51,651 bases of DNA from Spirochaetaceae bacterium (GTDB lineage: Bacteria; Spirochaetota; Spirochaetia; SZUA-6; Bin103), in NCBI GenBank assembly GCA_028818385.1, contig JAPPNY010000134.1, forward strand, positions 347 to 51,997, written 5' to 3'. The notes below the pieces were generated by a model. The model saw nothing but the letters and a program-made list of their open reading frames with translations. It made no database searches and was not told the origin of the DNA. The position numbers and the translations under genes were made by a program. Each line of letters starts with the position of its first letter. Positions within the stretch are counted from its first letter, which is position 1. This document shows, piece after piece, positions 40,778 to 49,699 of the stretch.

Positions 40778-43024
40778 ATGCGCGCCATTCCTTTCAACGT
40801 CGCCGAAGCGGTGTTCGAACCGTTCTGGGACCCGCAACTCAGTCGCCTGTCCGAGTGGCAGGTCGACGAAGGCCGCCGGCACGGCCTGGAAGTGGGCCAG
40901 TTCTGGTGCTGGGTCGAGTTCTCCTGGACGAGGTCGCCGCGCTCCGGCCCGGCCCTGCGCATGCAGCGCGCCCTGGACCTGGACTGCAGCGGCTACGACC
41001 GGTTGCTGTTCTCGCTGGTGGCGCCAGAGGGAAGCGAGGTGGCGATCGCGGTCGACACCGATGCGGGCGAGCGGCGCTGCCGCGAGCGGGCGCCGGCGCT
41101 CAAGCGGGAGTACGGCGTAGAGCTGGACGGGGCGGAACACATCGTCGCTCTCCGGTTGGAGATCACCGCTCGGCCCGGCGGCGGCGCGGGCGCGGGTTGG
41201 CTGAACTGGGCGGGGCTGCAGAACCGGGACCTGCTTGCGCGGCACGTGGCCGCACACCGCGACCGCGCGGAGGCCATGAAGCACCTGCTTCAGCCCGCCT
41301 CCGTGCGGCCGCGCATGCAGCCGTCGCTGGAGGTGGTGATCACCACGGACGAGCTGGCGGCGGCGCGCAGGTTCCACGCTGCCATGGTCGCCCGCGGCCA
41401 GCGGTCGCCGTTCGCGGAAGCAGCCGCGCGGGCGCTTGCCACCGATCCTGCGGACCTGGTCAACGACGTGATCCTGACGGCGCCGGACACCCGCTACGGG
41501 CGCGAGCGGGAGCACGGGGTGGCCTGCATCGGACAGGCCGCCGCGGCGCTGCAGGCGGCGGTGGTGCTGGAGGACGCGGAGCTGCTGCGCCGCGGCGCCG
41601 AGTTCGCGCTGGCGGCGGCGCTGACCCCGGTCTGGGACTGGGGCTTCATCTCGCGCTTTCCCGGCAGCGCGTTCGAGAGCCGCGCCTTCCTGCAGGGGTT
41701 GGCCAGCTCGGACCTGGCCCACGCGCTCGACTTGGCCGGCGACCTCCTGACCGACCCGGGACGGACGCTGCTGCGGCGCCGCCTGGCGGAGGACGGCATC
41801 GGCGCCGTCAACTTCTCCGCGTGGCGGCACGAGTACATCCATCACTGCAACCAGTTGGCGCTGTTCTCCATGGGCCGGCTGGCCGCCTATGGGGTGCTGC
41901 GCGGCGAGTGGCCGCGCGTCGCTCCCTACCAGGAGCTGGCGTACCGGGAACTGTCGGCAAGCCTGGAGGACATCATTCTCTCCGACGGCGGCTTCGTGGA
42001 GGGACCGAACTACTTCGCCGGCACCATGGGGCGGGCGCTCACCGCGCTGGCCCACCACAGCCGGTCGCTCGGCGAGCCTCCCCACGCCCACCTGCCGTCC
42101 GCGCTGGCGCGCAGCGACGCGCTGGCCGCGGCGCTGGTCTCGACGGACGAGAACACGGACGTGATCCCGATCTGCGACGCCCGCGCGGTGCTGGAAAGCG
42201 AGTGGCTGGCGTTGCTGGCCGCCGCGCGGCCGGAGAGCGGGTGGGTGACGGCCTACCGAAGCGCCGAACGGCGCCCCGGCTTCGCGCTCACCTCGCTGCC
42301 GGCGATGGCGCAGGCGGAGCGGATCCCGGCCCAGGCCCCGCCGCCCCCGGCGCTGGTAGTGCTGCCGGAAATGGGCATCGTCGCCTCCCACCGCCCGCTG
42401 CACGGCCACACGGTCAAGCTGCTGGTCATGGGCAACCGAGCGCGTGCCGGCCACACCCACGAGGACAAGGGCAGCTTCGTGCTGGAGCTCGCGGGCCAGA
42501 CCTTCGCCCTGGACCCGGGCACCTGCGGCTACTCCAATCCGCTGGCCGGGCTGCTCAAGCACTGCGAGCGCCACTCCATGCTGGTGCCCGCCGGCACCGA
42601 AGCGCGGCCGCATCCCGCGTGTCCGATCCCGGCCGACGTGAAGCCGCGAGCCGAAGGAGATGCCGTCCGCTTCGCCGCCGAAGTCGATCTCAACCCGGGC
42701 TGGGAAGGCTGGTACCGGCGCTGGCGGCGGCGCTGGTCGTCGCCGGAGCCGTCGGTGCTCACGATCCGCGACGACTACGAGCTTGCCGCCGGCACCGGCG
42801 TCGAGTGGTACTGGCAGACCGCGCTGCCGGTGTCGGTCGACGGGCAGCAGATCGTGATCACCGGCCGGCGCGGGCGCGTGCGGCTCGATGCCCCGCCGGC
42901 TGCGCGCATCCGCGTGGACGAGCTGCCGCTGCCGGACGGCGCCGTGCAGCGCCGCATCGCGCTGGCAATCGAAGGCACGTCCGGCGCCGTCGAGGTCACC
43001 GCTCACCTGGAGCGGCTTCCGTAG
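40778..43024 (+). CDS. Heparinase II/III-like protein
   Basis: The 748 residues contain an N-terminal beta-rich part (about 1-150), a helical toroid region (about 180-480, with NFSAWRHEYIHHCNQLALFSMGR and SDGGFVEGPNYFAGTMGRALT) and the C-terminal beta-sandwich of the heparinase II/III family with AGHTHEDKGSFVLELAGQTFALDPGT. The family cleaves uronic-acid polysaccharides by elimination. No signal peptide is visible, so it probably acts on imported oligosaccharides in the cytoplasm. It follows the Rieske gene by ten bases. The substrate is not predictable here. Confidence 0.85.
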   Translation: MRAIPFNVAEAVFEPFWDPQLSRLSEWQVDEGRRHGLEVGQFWCWVEFSWTRSPRSGPALRMQRALDLDCSGYDRLLFSLVAPEGSEVAIAVDTDAGERRCRERAPALKREYGVELDGAEHIVALRLEITARPGGGAGAGWLNWAGLQNRDLLARHVAAHRDRAEAMKHLLQPASVRPRMQPSLEVVITTDELAAARRFHAAMVARGQRSPFAEAAARALATDPADLVNDVILTAPDTRYGREREHGVACIGQAAAALQAAVVLEDAELLRRGAEFALAAALTPVWDWGFISRFPGSAFESRAFLQGLASSDLAHALDLAGDLLTDPGRTLLRRRLAEDGIGAVNFSAWRHEYIHHCNQLALFSMGRLAAYGVLRGEWPRVAPYQELAYRELSASLEDIILSDGGFVEGPNYFAGTMGRALTALAHHSRSLGEPPHAHLPSALARSDALAAALVSTDENTDVIPICDARAVLESEWLALLAAARPESGWVTAYRSAERRPGFALTSLPAMAQAERIPAQAPPPPALVVLPEMGIVASHRPLHGHTVKLLVMGNRARAGHTHEDKGSFVLELAGQTFALDPGTCGYSNPLAGLLKHCERHSMLVPAGTEARPHPACPIPADVKPRAEGDAVRFAAEVDLNPGWEGWYRRWRRRWSSPEPSVLTIRDDYELAAGTGVEWYWQTALPVSVDGQQIVITGRRGRVRLDAPPAARIRVDELPLPDGAVQRRIALAIEGTSGAVEVTAHLERLP

Positions 43025-43045
43025 GCTGACGCCCACCGTGTCCGG

Positions 43046-44206
43046 GTGGCCGCCTTCGTGCAACACTCGATCGACGGGCCGGTGGGGAACGAGGTGACCG
43101 AGTCGCTTCGGTATGCAGTCGTCGGTGTGGGCGACATGGGCCGGGAGCACTTGCGAAACATCACGGCAGTTCCCGGCGGCGAAGTGGTGGCGGTCGCGGA
43201 CCCGCACGAGGCCTCGATCGGCCAGGCCCTTCGAGTCGCTCCGGGTGCTCGCGTGTTTGCCGCGGTCGAGGATCTGATGGCTCACGTCGATGTCGACGTG
43301 CTCGTCGTCGCAACTCCCAACCACACGCACCGGGGCGTCGTGGAGCGCATCGTCGAGCGGTCCGGCGCCTCCGCGCCACACCTGCTGCTGGAGAAGCCGC
43401 TGTGCACGACCACCGAGGATTGCCGGCATCTCGAGCGACTGCTCGACGCGTATCCGGCTGTCACCTGGGTGGGCATGGCGGGGCGCTACAGCCCGCCGGT
43501 TGCGACCCTCATCAAGGAGGTTGAGCGTGGAGTCACGGGGACCCCACGCATGGTGTCCATCCGCGAGCACCGGCGCCCGTTCTCTCCGAAAGTCGGGAAC
43601 TGGAATCGGTTCGCGCGCCACACGGGCGGAACGCTGGTCGAGAAATGCTGTCATTTCTTCGACTTGATGCGGTACATCCTCGGAGACGAGCCGACTCGGG
43701 TGATCGGTTCTGGTGGCCGCGACGTGAACCATCTCGACGAGCGGTACGAAGGCGAGCAACCGGACATCCTGGACAACGCGTATGTGATCGTCGATTTTGC
43801 GGCGGGCGCTCGAGCCAGCCTGGACCTGTGCATGTTCGCCGAGCAGTCGCGCCATCAGACCGAGATCGTGGTGAGCGGCACGGCGGGGCAGGTCGAGGTA
43901 GGACTGCCGGAAGGCGTGGTATGGGTCGGGGAGCGCGAGCTCCCGTGGCGTCCTGAAGTGCGGCGCGATCCCGACCGGATTCGGACCATCGACGTTGAGG
44001 TCGACGAAGCGGCTCTGCGACTAGGCGCTCACCATGGCGCGACCTGGTTTCAGCACCTCGCCTTCCAGCGCGCCGTTCGCGACGGCGGGCCACCGGGGGT
44101 TGGCCTACGGGACGGATTGATGGCCGTGGCCATGGGGCAAGCCGCGGAGCTGTCGGTGTCACAGCGCCGCCCGGTCATGATGGAAGAGGTTCTCGGGCCG
44201 GCATAG
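43046..44206 (+). CDS. Gfo/Idh/MocA-family oxidoreductase
   Basis: The 386 residues start at a GTG; an internal start nearer to RYAVVGVGDMGREH is possible. Motifs are YAVVGVGDMGREHLRN, ATPNHTHRG, the EKP motif in LLLEKPLCTT, and GGTLVEKCCHFFDLMRYILGDEP. The substrate is unknown. Base composition seems a few points lower in G+C than the neighbours (34 of 60 at 43741-43800), a weak hint of separate origin. It lies 21 bases after the heparinase-like gene and 54 before the M24 gene. Confidence 0.85.
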   Translation: MAAFVQHSIDGPVGNEVTESLRYAVVGVGDMGREHLRNITAVPGGEVVAVADPHEASIGQALRVAPGARVFAAVEDLMAHVDVDVLVVATPNHTHRGVVERIVERSGASAPHLLLEKPLCTTTEDCRHLERLLDAYPAVTWVGMAGRYSPPVATLIKEVERGVTGTPRMVSIREHRRPFSPKVGNWNRFARHTGGTLVEKCCHFFDLMRYILGDEPTRVIGSGGRDVNHLDERYEGEQPDILDNAYVIVDFAAGARASLDLCMFAEQSRHQTEIVVSGTAGQVEVGLPEGVVWVGERELPWRPEVRRDPDRIRTIDVEVDEAALRLGAHHGATWFQHLAFQRAVRDGGPPGVGLRDGLMAVAMGQAAELSVSQRRPVMMEEVLGPA

Positions 44207-44260
44207 CCCTCGGCGATCCAGTGACCATTCGTCCCGGCCGTAGTAGCGTAAGCGTCCGTC

Positions 44261-45445
44261 ATGGCGCCGAATGCAGCGGCCGGCGTTCCCTTCGACGGGC
44301 GGAAGCTTGAAGCGCTCATGGAGCGGTCCGGCGTGGACGTGTTGCTGGCCAGCTCGCGCCACAACACGCGGTACCTGACCGGCGGCTACTACCACTGGTT
44401 CCACGCGTGCATGGCGCGGGCGGCCGCGCAGCGGTATCTCAGCTTCGTGGGGATTCCCCGCGGCCGCCTGGAGGATGCGTTCTTCGTCGGCGGTCTGACC
44501 GAGGAGGCCGGTCTCGCCGCCCACGACATCTGGATCCCGGATCAACACCTCACCGAGCCGCGGCGCAGCCCATTCTTTCAGTCCGCGAAAGCCGCCACCG
44601 AGGGAGCGCTGCGGTGTCTGCGCCGCCGTGGTCTGACGGCGGGGCGCGTCGGCGTAGAGCTGGAGTTCCTACCTGCCAGCTCCTACCGGCGGCTGCAGTC
44701 GGAGCTCCCGGAAGCCGAGCTGGTAGACGCCACCGGCCTCCTGGGTGAGCTGCGGGCCGTCAAGACGCCGGCCGAGGTGGAGATCCTGCGCCGCAACGCC
44801 GCCGGGTCAATGGAGGCCGTCCAGGCATCGCTTGCGGCAAGCGGGCCGGGGGACACCACCGCGATGATCCATCGCCGGCTGCAGTCGGAGATGACCCTCC
44901 GCGACCTGGAGCTGCAGTGGCTGATCATCTGCATGGGTCCCGACGGGATGACCACCAAGTGGCCCTCCGGCCGTGCCTGGACTGACGGCGAGGTGCTGCG
45001 CGTCGATCCCGGCAGCAGCAGCGGGGACTACGTGGCCGACCTCTGCCGCATGGCGTGCCTGGGCGAGCCCTCGGCGCGGGCGCAGCAGATGATCGAGGAC
45101 TGCATCGCCGTCAACGACCGGCTGCAGGCGGAGCTCCGTCCCGGCATGACCTGCGGGGAGCTGAACGAGCGCGGGCAGCGCCTGCTGGCGGCGACCGCGT
45201 ACGCCGAGCACGGCTGGCACATCGTGCACGGCTGCGGGATGGTGCCGCACGAGCCGCCGGTGGTGCGCGGGGATCCGGCCTACGTGCTGCGGGAGGGCAT
45301 GGTCATGTCGATGGAGACGGAGTTCCAGCATCCGGAGGTGGGCGACATCAAGATGGAGGACATCGTCGCCGTGACCGCGGGCGGCTGCGAGTGCCTGACG
45401 CCGGCCGCGCGGAGCTGGATCCGGGCCGGAGCGGCCGGGTGCTGA
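44261..45445 (+). CDS. M24-family (creatinase/Xaa-Pro peptidase-like) protein
   Basis: The 394 residues have an N-terminal creatinase-like domain (LMERSGVDVLLASSRHNTRYLTGG) and the pita-bread domain. The metal ligands are visible: Asp in RVDPGSSSGDYVADLCRM (two aspartates), His in HGCGMVPHEPP, and two glutamates in METEFQHPEVGDIKMEDIV. The fold serves aminopeptidases and creatinase; in sugar or osmolyte operons it often cleaves small C-N compounds. The next gene's GTG overlaps its stop by seven bases. Confidence 0.85.
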   Translation: MAPNAAAGVPFDGRKLEALMERSGVDVLLASSRHNTRYLTGGYYHWFHACMARAAAQRYLSFVGIPRGRLEDAFFVGGLTEEAGLAAHDIWIPDQHLTEPRRSPFFQSAKAATEGALRCLRRRGLTAGRVGVELEFLPASSYRRLQSELPEAELVDATGLLGELRAVKTPAEVEILRRNAAGSMEAVQASLAASGPGDTTAMIHRRLQSEMTLRDLELQWLIICMGPDGMTTKWPSGRAWTDGEVLRVDPGSSSGDYVADLCRMACLGEPSARAQQMIEDCIAVNDRLQAELRPGMTCGELNERGQRLLAATAYAEHGWHIVHGCGMVPHEPPVVRGDPAYVLREGMVMSMETEFQHPEVGDIKMEDIVAVTAGGCECLTPAARSWIRAGAAGC

Positions 45446-46626
45446 AGGTCGGCCTGGCCGGCACCGGCTTCATCAGCGACGAGCACGTGCTGGGCTACCG
45501 CGGCCCTGCCGACGCCGAGATCGTCGCCGTGTGCGACCTGGACCTCGGCCGCGCCCGCGGCTGGCTGGAACGGTGGGGGCTGCCGGCGGCTCGCGCCTAC
45601 GACGGCATCGAGCGCATGCTGGACGGCGAGCAACTCGACCTGGTGGAGATCCTCACCCCGCAGACCCGGCACTGCGAGCACGTCTTGCTGTGCGCCGGCG
45701 CCGGCGTGCCGTTCATCAGCGTGCAGAAGCCGATGGCCGTGGGCATCGCGCAGTGCGAGCGGATGATCGAGGCGTGCCGCGGCGCGGGCGCGGTGCTGCG
45801 GCTGTACGAGAACTACGTCTTCTACCCGGTCTACCACGAGGCGAAGCGGTTGCTCGGCGACGGCGTCATCGGCGCTCCCATCTCGATCCGCGTGCACACC
45901 ATCGGCGGGGTGCGCGACGGCGCGCCGTGGCCGCACTTCTGGGTCCCGGCCGACGTGCGGGAGAGCCGCTCCTCGGTGCTGGTCGGGGACGACGGCCTGC
46001 ACAAGTTCTCGCTCGCCTGCTGGCTCATGGACCGCGAGATCGACCGGGTCGGCGCCTGGATCGACCCCGAGACGCCGCTCGATGCCCCCGCCTTCATTCG
46101 CGCGAAGTTCCGGACGGAACCGGGGGAGGCTGCCAGGTACGCGCAGATCGACTTCAATTTCTCTCATCGGCTGGCCATCCCGTCGGACGTCTGGCTGGAC
46201 GACTTCGTGGAGATCTGCGGGGAGCGCGGGGTCATGTGGATCCACCAGTGCGCCGGAGCGGGAGACCGCCCGCTGTTCAGGGGCAACCGGATGTCGGGAA
46301 GCAGCGCCTTTCCGCCGATCGCCGTGTTCGTGGACGGCCGGGTGACCACGTACCTCGAGAACCTCTCGCCGCAAGAGCGCAACTGGTCGACGTCGTTCGC
46401 CGCCTGCACCCGGCACTTCGTCGGCGTCGCCACGGACGGGGGCACGCCGATCTGCACGGGCGAGCAGGGCAGGGACCTGAACCGCTACGCGACCGCGGCG
46501 CTGCTGTCGGCGCAGGAACGGCGCGACGTGGACGTGAGCGAGATCACGTCCGAGGCGGAGGAACGGGGCGCGTTCGAGCTCCGCGACAACTTCTGCCGCC
46601 TGGAATCGATCATGGAGGCAACCTGA
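45439..46626 (+). CDS. Gfo/Idh/MocA-family oxidoreductase
   Basis: From the GTG at 45439 the 395 residues run through LKVGLAGTGFISDEHVLGY, EILTPQTRHCEHV and SVQKPMAVGIAQ, where the family's usual EKP is QKP. A long C-terminal part with VGDDGLHKFSLACWLM follows. The loss of Glu in the EKP motif is noteworthy, but the lysine itself is kept. Substrate unknown. Its stop TGA overlaps the next ATG by one base, as part of a tightly coupled run of four genes from the M24 gene to the VOC gene. Confidence 0.85.
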   Translation: MLKVGLAGTGFISDEHVLGYRGPADAEIVAVCDLDLGRARGWLERWGLPAARAYDGIERMLDGEQLDLVEILTPQTRHCEHVLLCAGAGVPFISVQKPMAVGIAQCERMIEACRGAGAVLRLYENYVFYPVYHEAKRLLGDGVIGAPISIRVHTIGGVRDGAPWPHFWVPADVRESRSSVLVGDDGLHKFSLACWLMDREIDRVGAWIDPETPLDAPAFIRAKFRTEPGEAARYAQIDFNFSHRLAIPSDVWLDDFVEICGERGVMWIHQCAGAGDRPLFRGNRMSGSSAFPPIAVFVDGRVTTYLENLSPQERNWSTSFAACTRHFVGVATDGGTPICTGEQGRDLNRYATAALLSAQERRDVDVSEITSEAEERGAFELRDNFCRLESIMEAT

Positions 46627-47516
46627 TGAAACCGACCGCACGGCTCAGCACGGGAATGGCAGGCGGCACCACCGTCGTCGCCATCGGCGCCTACGACGCC
46701 TTTTCGGCGCGCATCGTGGAGAAGGCCGGGTTCGATGCCGTGTACGTGGGCAGCTACGCCACGGAGGCGGCCACGCTCGGCAAGCCGGACCTGGCGCTGA
46801 TGAGCAAGACCGACCGCCTGGCCATCGCCCGCAACATCGTCAAGGCGGTCGACATCCCGGTCATCGTCGACGCGGAGGAGGGCTACGGCAACGCGATCAG
46901 CGTGATGGACACCGTTCGTGACTTCGAGGACACCGGCGCGGCCGGCATCCACCTGGACGATGAGGCGCTGCCGTCCAAGTGCCCGTTCCTTCCCGGCATC
47001 CCGCAGAACGAGCTGATCAGCACCGACGAGATGTGCGGCAAGGTGGAGGCCGCCGCGCGCGCCAAGACCGATCCCGACTTCAAGGTCATCGTCCGCTCCG
47101 ACGTCATCGGCACCGTGCCGCGCGAGGTGTACTACCGCGAGAAGCGGATCGAGGAGGTGGTGCGGCGCAGCAGGGCGTACGCCGGCGCCGGCGCCGACGC
47201 CATCTTCGTGATGGCGCTCACCGACGAGGAGGTCGACCACTTCGCGCGCGAGATCGACGCGCCGCTGGTCGGCATCTTCGCCACCGCCGAGCCGCTGCCC
47301 ATCGCCAGCTTCGAGCGGGCCGGCTATCCGCTGGTGATCGGCTCGCTGGTCGGCATCTACGCCGCGGGCAAGGGCCTGCTGCGGGCAATGCGGAAGCTGG
47401 CTGCGACCCGCGACTGGAACGCGATCCAGGACGAGATGATCGACGACGCCGAGTTCTTCGACATCGTCGATGTCGAGCGGTATCGCTCGTACTACGAGGA
47501 CTTCAGAATCCGCTGA
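46626..47516 (+). CDS. Isocitrate lyase / PEP mutase-superfamily protein
   Basis: The 296 residues form the family's barrel: GAYDAFSARIVEKAGFDAVYVGSYATEA, VDAEEGYGNAISVMDTVRDFEDTGAAGIHLDD, and the active-site segment DEALPSKCPFLPG, where Lys-Cys keep the pattern of the lyase motif. Members split 2-methylisocitrate, oxaloacetate or related acids, or make C-P bonds. Which applies cannot be told. The ATG lies in a TGATG overlap with the dehydrogenase, and the gene ends in a TGATG overlap with the VOC gene. Confidence 0.88.
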   Translation: MKPTARLSTGMAGGTTVVAIGAYDAFSARIVEKAGFDAVYVGSYATEAATLGKPDLALMSKTDRLAIARNIVKAVDIPVIVDAEEGYGNAISVMDTVRDFEDTGAAGIHLDDEALPSKCPFLPGIPQNELISTDEMCGKVEAAARAKTDPDFKVIVRSDVIGTVPREVYYREKRIEEVVRRSRAYAGAGADAIFVMALTDEEVDHFAREIDAPLVGIFATAEPLPIASFERAGYPLVIGSLVGIYAAGKGLLRAMRKLAATRDWNAIQDEMIDDAEFFDIVDVERYRSYYEDFRIR

Positions 47517-47935
47517 TGGTACGCGGGATGTGGAACTACGCCGTCAAGGCGCCGGACGTGGCGGCGGCCACCCGCTTCTACGTCGAGCACATGGGAGCCG
47601 AGTTCCGGATGAGCGGCGAGGCCTTCGGCTGCCGGTACGACGTCGTGCGCATGGGCCACACGCGCCTGCTCATCTTCGACCGCGCACCCTACGAGGAGGC
47701 GCACGGCATGGACCTGCCGCCCGGGTTCCTGCACGTCGTCTACGAGGTCGACGACCACGAAGCCCACGTCGCCATGCTGCGGGAGGCCGGAGTGCGCTTC
47801 CTGATCGAGCCTCAGGAGATCGACACCGCGGTGGGCCGCCGCAAGATCGCCTTCTTCGAGGCCCCGGACGGGATCCGCACCGAGGTGATGGAGATCCTCG
47901 AGGACCGGGAAGAGGAAGCCGTCAACTCCGGTTGA
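47516..47935 (+). CDS. VOC (glyoxalase/dioxygenase-fold) family protein
   Basis: The 139 residues show one VOC module pair: WNYAVKAPDVAAATRFYVEHMGAEFRM, FLHVVYEVDDHEAHVAMLREAGVRFLIEP, and KIAFFEAPDGIRTEVMEIL, with candidate metal ligands His in FLHVVYEV and Glu in TEVMEI. The fold covers glyoxalases, epimerases and dioxygenases. Its place at the end of the coupled operon suggests it acts on an intermediate of the same pathway. A strong hairpin follows 27 bases after the stop. Confidence 0.85.
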   Translation: MVRGMWNYAVKAPDVAAATRFYVEHMGAEFRMSGEAFGCRYDVVRMGHTRLLIFDRAPYEEAHGMDLPPGFLHVVYEVDDHEAHVAMLREAGVRFLIEPQEIDTAVGRRKIAFFEAPDGIRTEVMEILEDREEEAVNSG

Positions 47936-47961
47936 GGCCGCGCACTTCCTCGCAGACAGAA

Positions 47962-47989
47962 AGGGCGCGGCCTGGTTCGGCCGCGCCCT
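47962..47989. terminator. Hairpin between convergent VOC and binding-protein genes
   Basis: AGGGCGCGGCC (47962-47972) pairs perfectly with GGCCGCGCCCT (47979-47989), an 11-bp GC-rich stem with a 6-base loop. It lies between two convergent stops (47935 and 48015) and could end both transcripts. Neither side has a true T-tract; the minus strand reads ctttctgtct after the stem. Confidence 0.75.
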
Positions 47990-48014
47990 GAAAAGTCGAG
48001 TCGACCTCGGAGTG

Positions 48015-49616
48015 CTACTGGAACTTGAGGTTGATCTCGTTCATGCGGTCCTCGATGACACGGAGGTCGCCGCCTTCTGCCCAGCGCGCGACCCAGTCGT
48101 CGAACGCGGACAGCGGCTTCGCGCCGGTAATCAGCTCGACGAACAGCACGTTCTCCTGGCTGCCGACGTCCATCTTGCCCCAGAGATCATCACCGTTCTC
48201 ATCCGTGATCGGGAAGAAGCGGGTCGTCGGCTGCCGCCGGATGTTGGCGTCCGAGTAGATCCCGTCCGGGTTCTTGTGGAAGTCGTCCAGCGCCTTGACG
48301 ACGCCCGGATGCTGCCAGTTCGCCCGGAACGGCGTGTAGCTGTACAGCGCGCCCCAGAAGTAGCCGGCGCCGATCTGCTTGGAGGCATCGGTGCCGATGA
48401 ACTCTTCCTTGCGCTCCGGGAAGCCGAACTCGTTGACCTCCCAGTGCGTGCCCTCGATGCCCAGGTTGGTGAGCACGTTGTAGTCCTCATCCGTGTTCAG
48501 CTTGTCCATGATCTGCATGATCAGGTGCAGGTCGTCGGGCCGGTCTTCCAGGTGTCGGCCGAATCCGTAGGATCCGCCGTGGAAGGGGTTCCACACGTAG
48601 CGCGCGGGCCGCACGTCGTCGAAGAAGCGCGGGAACGGTCCCATCTTGATCTGCGCCTCCGGCACGACCTTGCGGATCCAGTTGCCTTCCGTGCCGGGCC
48701 GGTCCAGCGAGTCGTCCCAGGAGCCGTAGCCGATCCATTCCTTGACGATCGTCTGGCCGTTGCGGAACAGGTTGACGTTGGTGCCCGAGTCGTAGGTCGG
48801 GAACTCCGGATCGATGTAGCCCTTGTCGTACCAGTCGCGCGCCACTTCGTAGCCGAGCATCATCTCGGGCTGGTTGAAACCGCGGACCAACCGGCCGTCG
48901 CGGACGTTCCAGCGCCACTGCGCCCAGCCGGTGCCGTCGAAGATCATCGGGAAGCACTGCCAGGTCAGCCCCTTGGCCGGACAGGCGTACGGTGACTGAT
49001 CCGGGTACATGGCCTTGTAGGCCGCGAAGACCTCCCCGATGTCATCATAGGTGCCGGGCACGTCGTCGAAGCCCAGGTCCTCGAGCACGTCCATGCGCCA
49101 TGCGATGCCGTGCGGGAACTGGCCGCCGAACCAGACGTTCGGGATCTGCACCAGCTTGCCGTTGCGGCGGAAACGCTCCCAGGTGCCCTCCTCGTTGAGG
49201 CCGACGACCTGCATCACGTCCACCAACGCCTGGTAGACGCCCGGCATGTACTCCTGGACGTCGGACAGCTCGAAGCGGGCCGTTCCCTGCTTCATCACTT
49301 CCTCGTTCCACCACACCGGGAACACTTCCGGCATGTCGCCCGAGGCCAGCAGCAGGTTGATCTTCTCGGTCACCTCGCTGTCGGCGTCCACGCCTTCCGG
49401 CAGGATGGTCACCGCACGGCCGAAGTCGCGCTCGATCCACTCCTCGACCAGGGTGAACACCTCGGTGCGCTCCTCGGGCACCTGGCGCAGACCGAACCAG
49501 CGGATCTCCAGCGGCGCGCCTGCCGCTCCCTCTTCTTGACCGGCGCCGAGCGCCAGCGCCGCGCTGCCGAACAGCAGCAACGCGCCGAGTACGACGGTAA
49601 GTAGATTCCTCATCAC
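48015..49616 (-). CDS. ABC transporter extracellular solute-binding protein (LplA/YtcQ-type)
   Basis: The 533 residues begin with a signal peptide (about 1-25, LLLFGSAALALGAGQ) without a lipobox cysteine, so the protein is probably free in the periplasm. The mature part has the large sugar-binding-protein pattern: EIRWFGLRQVPEERTEVFTLVEEW, EKINLLLASGDMPEVFPVWW, QIPNVWFGGQFPHGIAWRMDVLEDLG. Length matches the LplA/YtcQ group that imports oligosaccharides and glycans. It follows the two permease genes on the minus strand after an 83-base gap. Confidence 0.9.
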   Translation of the reverse strand: MMRNLLTVVLGALLLFGSAALALGAGQEEGAAGAPLEIRWFGLRQVPEERTEVFTLVEEWIERDFGRAVTILPEGVDADSEVTEKINLLLASGDMPEVFPVWWNEEVMKQGTARFELSDVQEYMPGVYQALVDVMQVVGLNEEGTWERFRRNGKLVQIPNVWFGGQFPHGIAWRMDVLEDLGFDDVPGTYDDIGEVFAAYKAMYPDQSPYACPAKGLTWQCFPMIFDGTGWAQWRWNVRDGRLVRGFNQPEMMLGYEVARDWYDKGYIDPEFPTYDSGTNVNLFRNGQTIVKEWIGYGSWDDSLDRPGTEGNWIRKVVPEAQIKMGPFPRFFDDVRPARYVWNPFHGGSYGFGRHLEDRPDDLHLIMQIMDKLNTDEDYNVLTNLGIEGTHWEVNEFGFPERKEEFIGTDASKQIGAGYFWGALYSYTPFRANWQHPGVVKALDDFHKNPDGIYSDANIRRQPTTRFFPITDENGDDLWGKMDVGSQENVLFVELITGAKPLSAFDDWVARWAEGGDLRVIEDRMNEINLKFQ

Positions 49617-49699
49617 TTACTCTCCTCGCGATAGATTGTCCGCCCTGCGACGCAGGGCTGCCCCGGAGGGCATCGAAAATGCACGGTACACGAACGGGC

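Noticed and set aside
40664..43855. A 1063-codon open frame antisense to the heparinase-like gene
   Set aside because: High-GC codon bias leaves antisense frames open. Its translation is low-complexity Arg/Gln/Val/Gly-rich without any recognisable domain.
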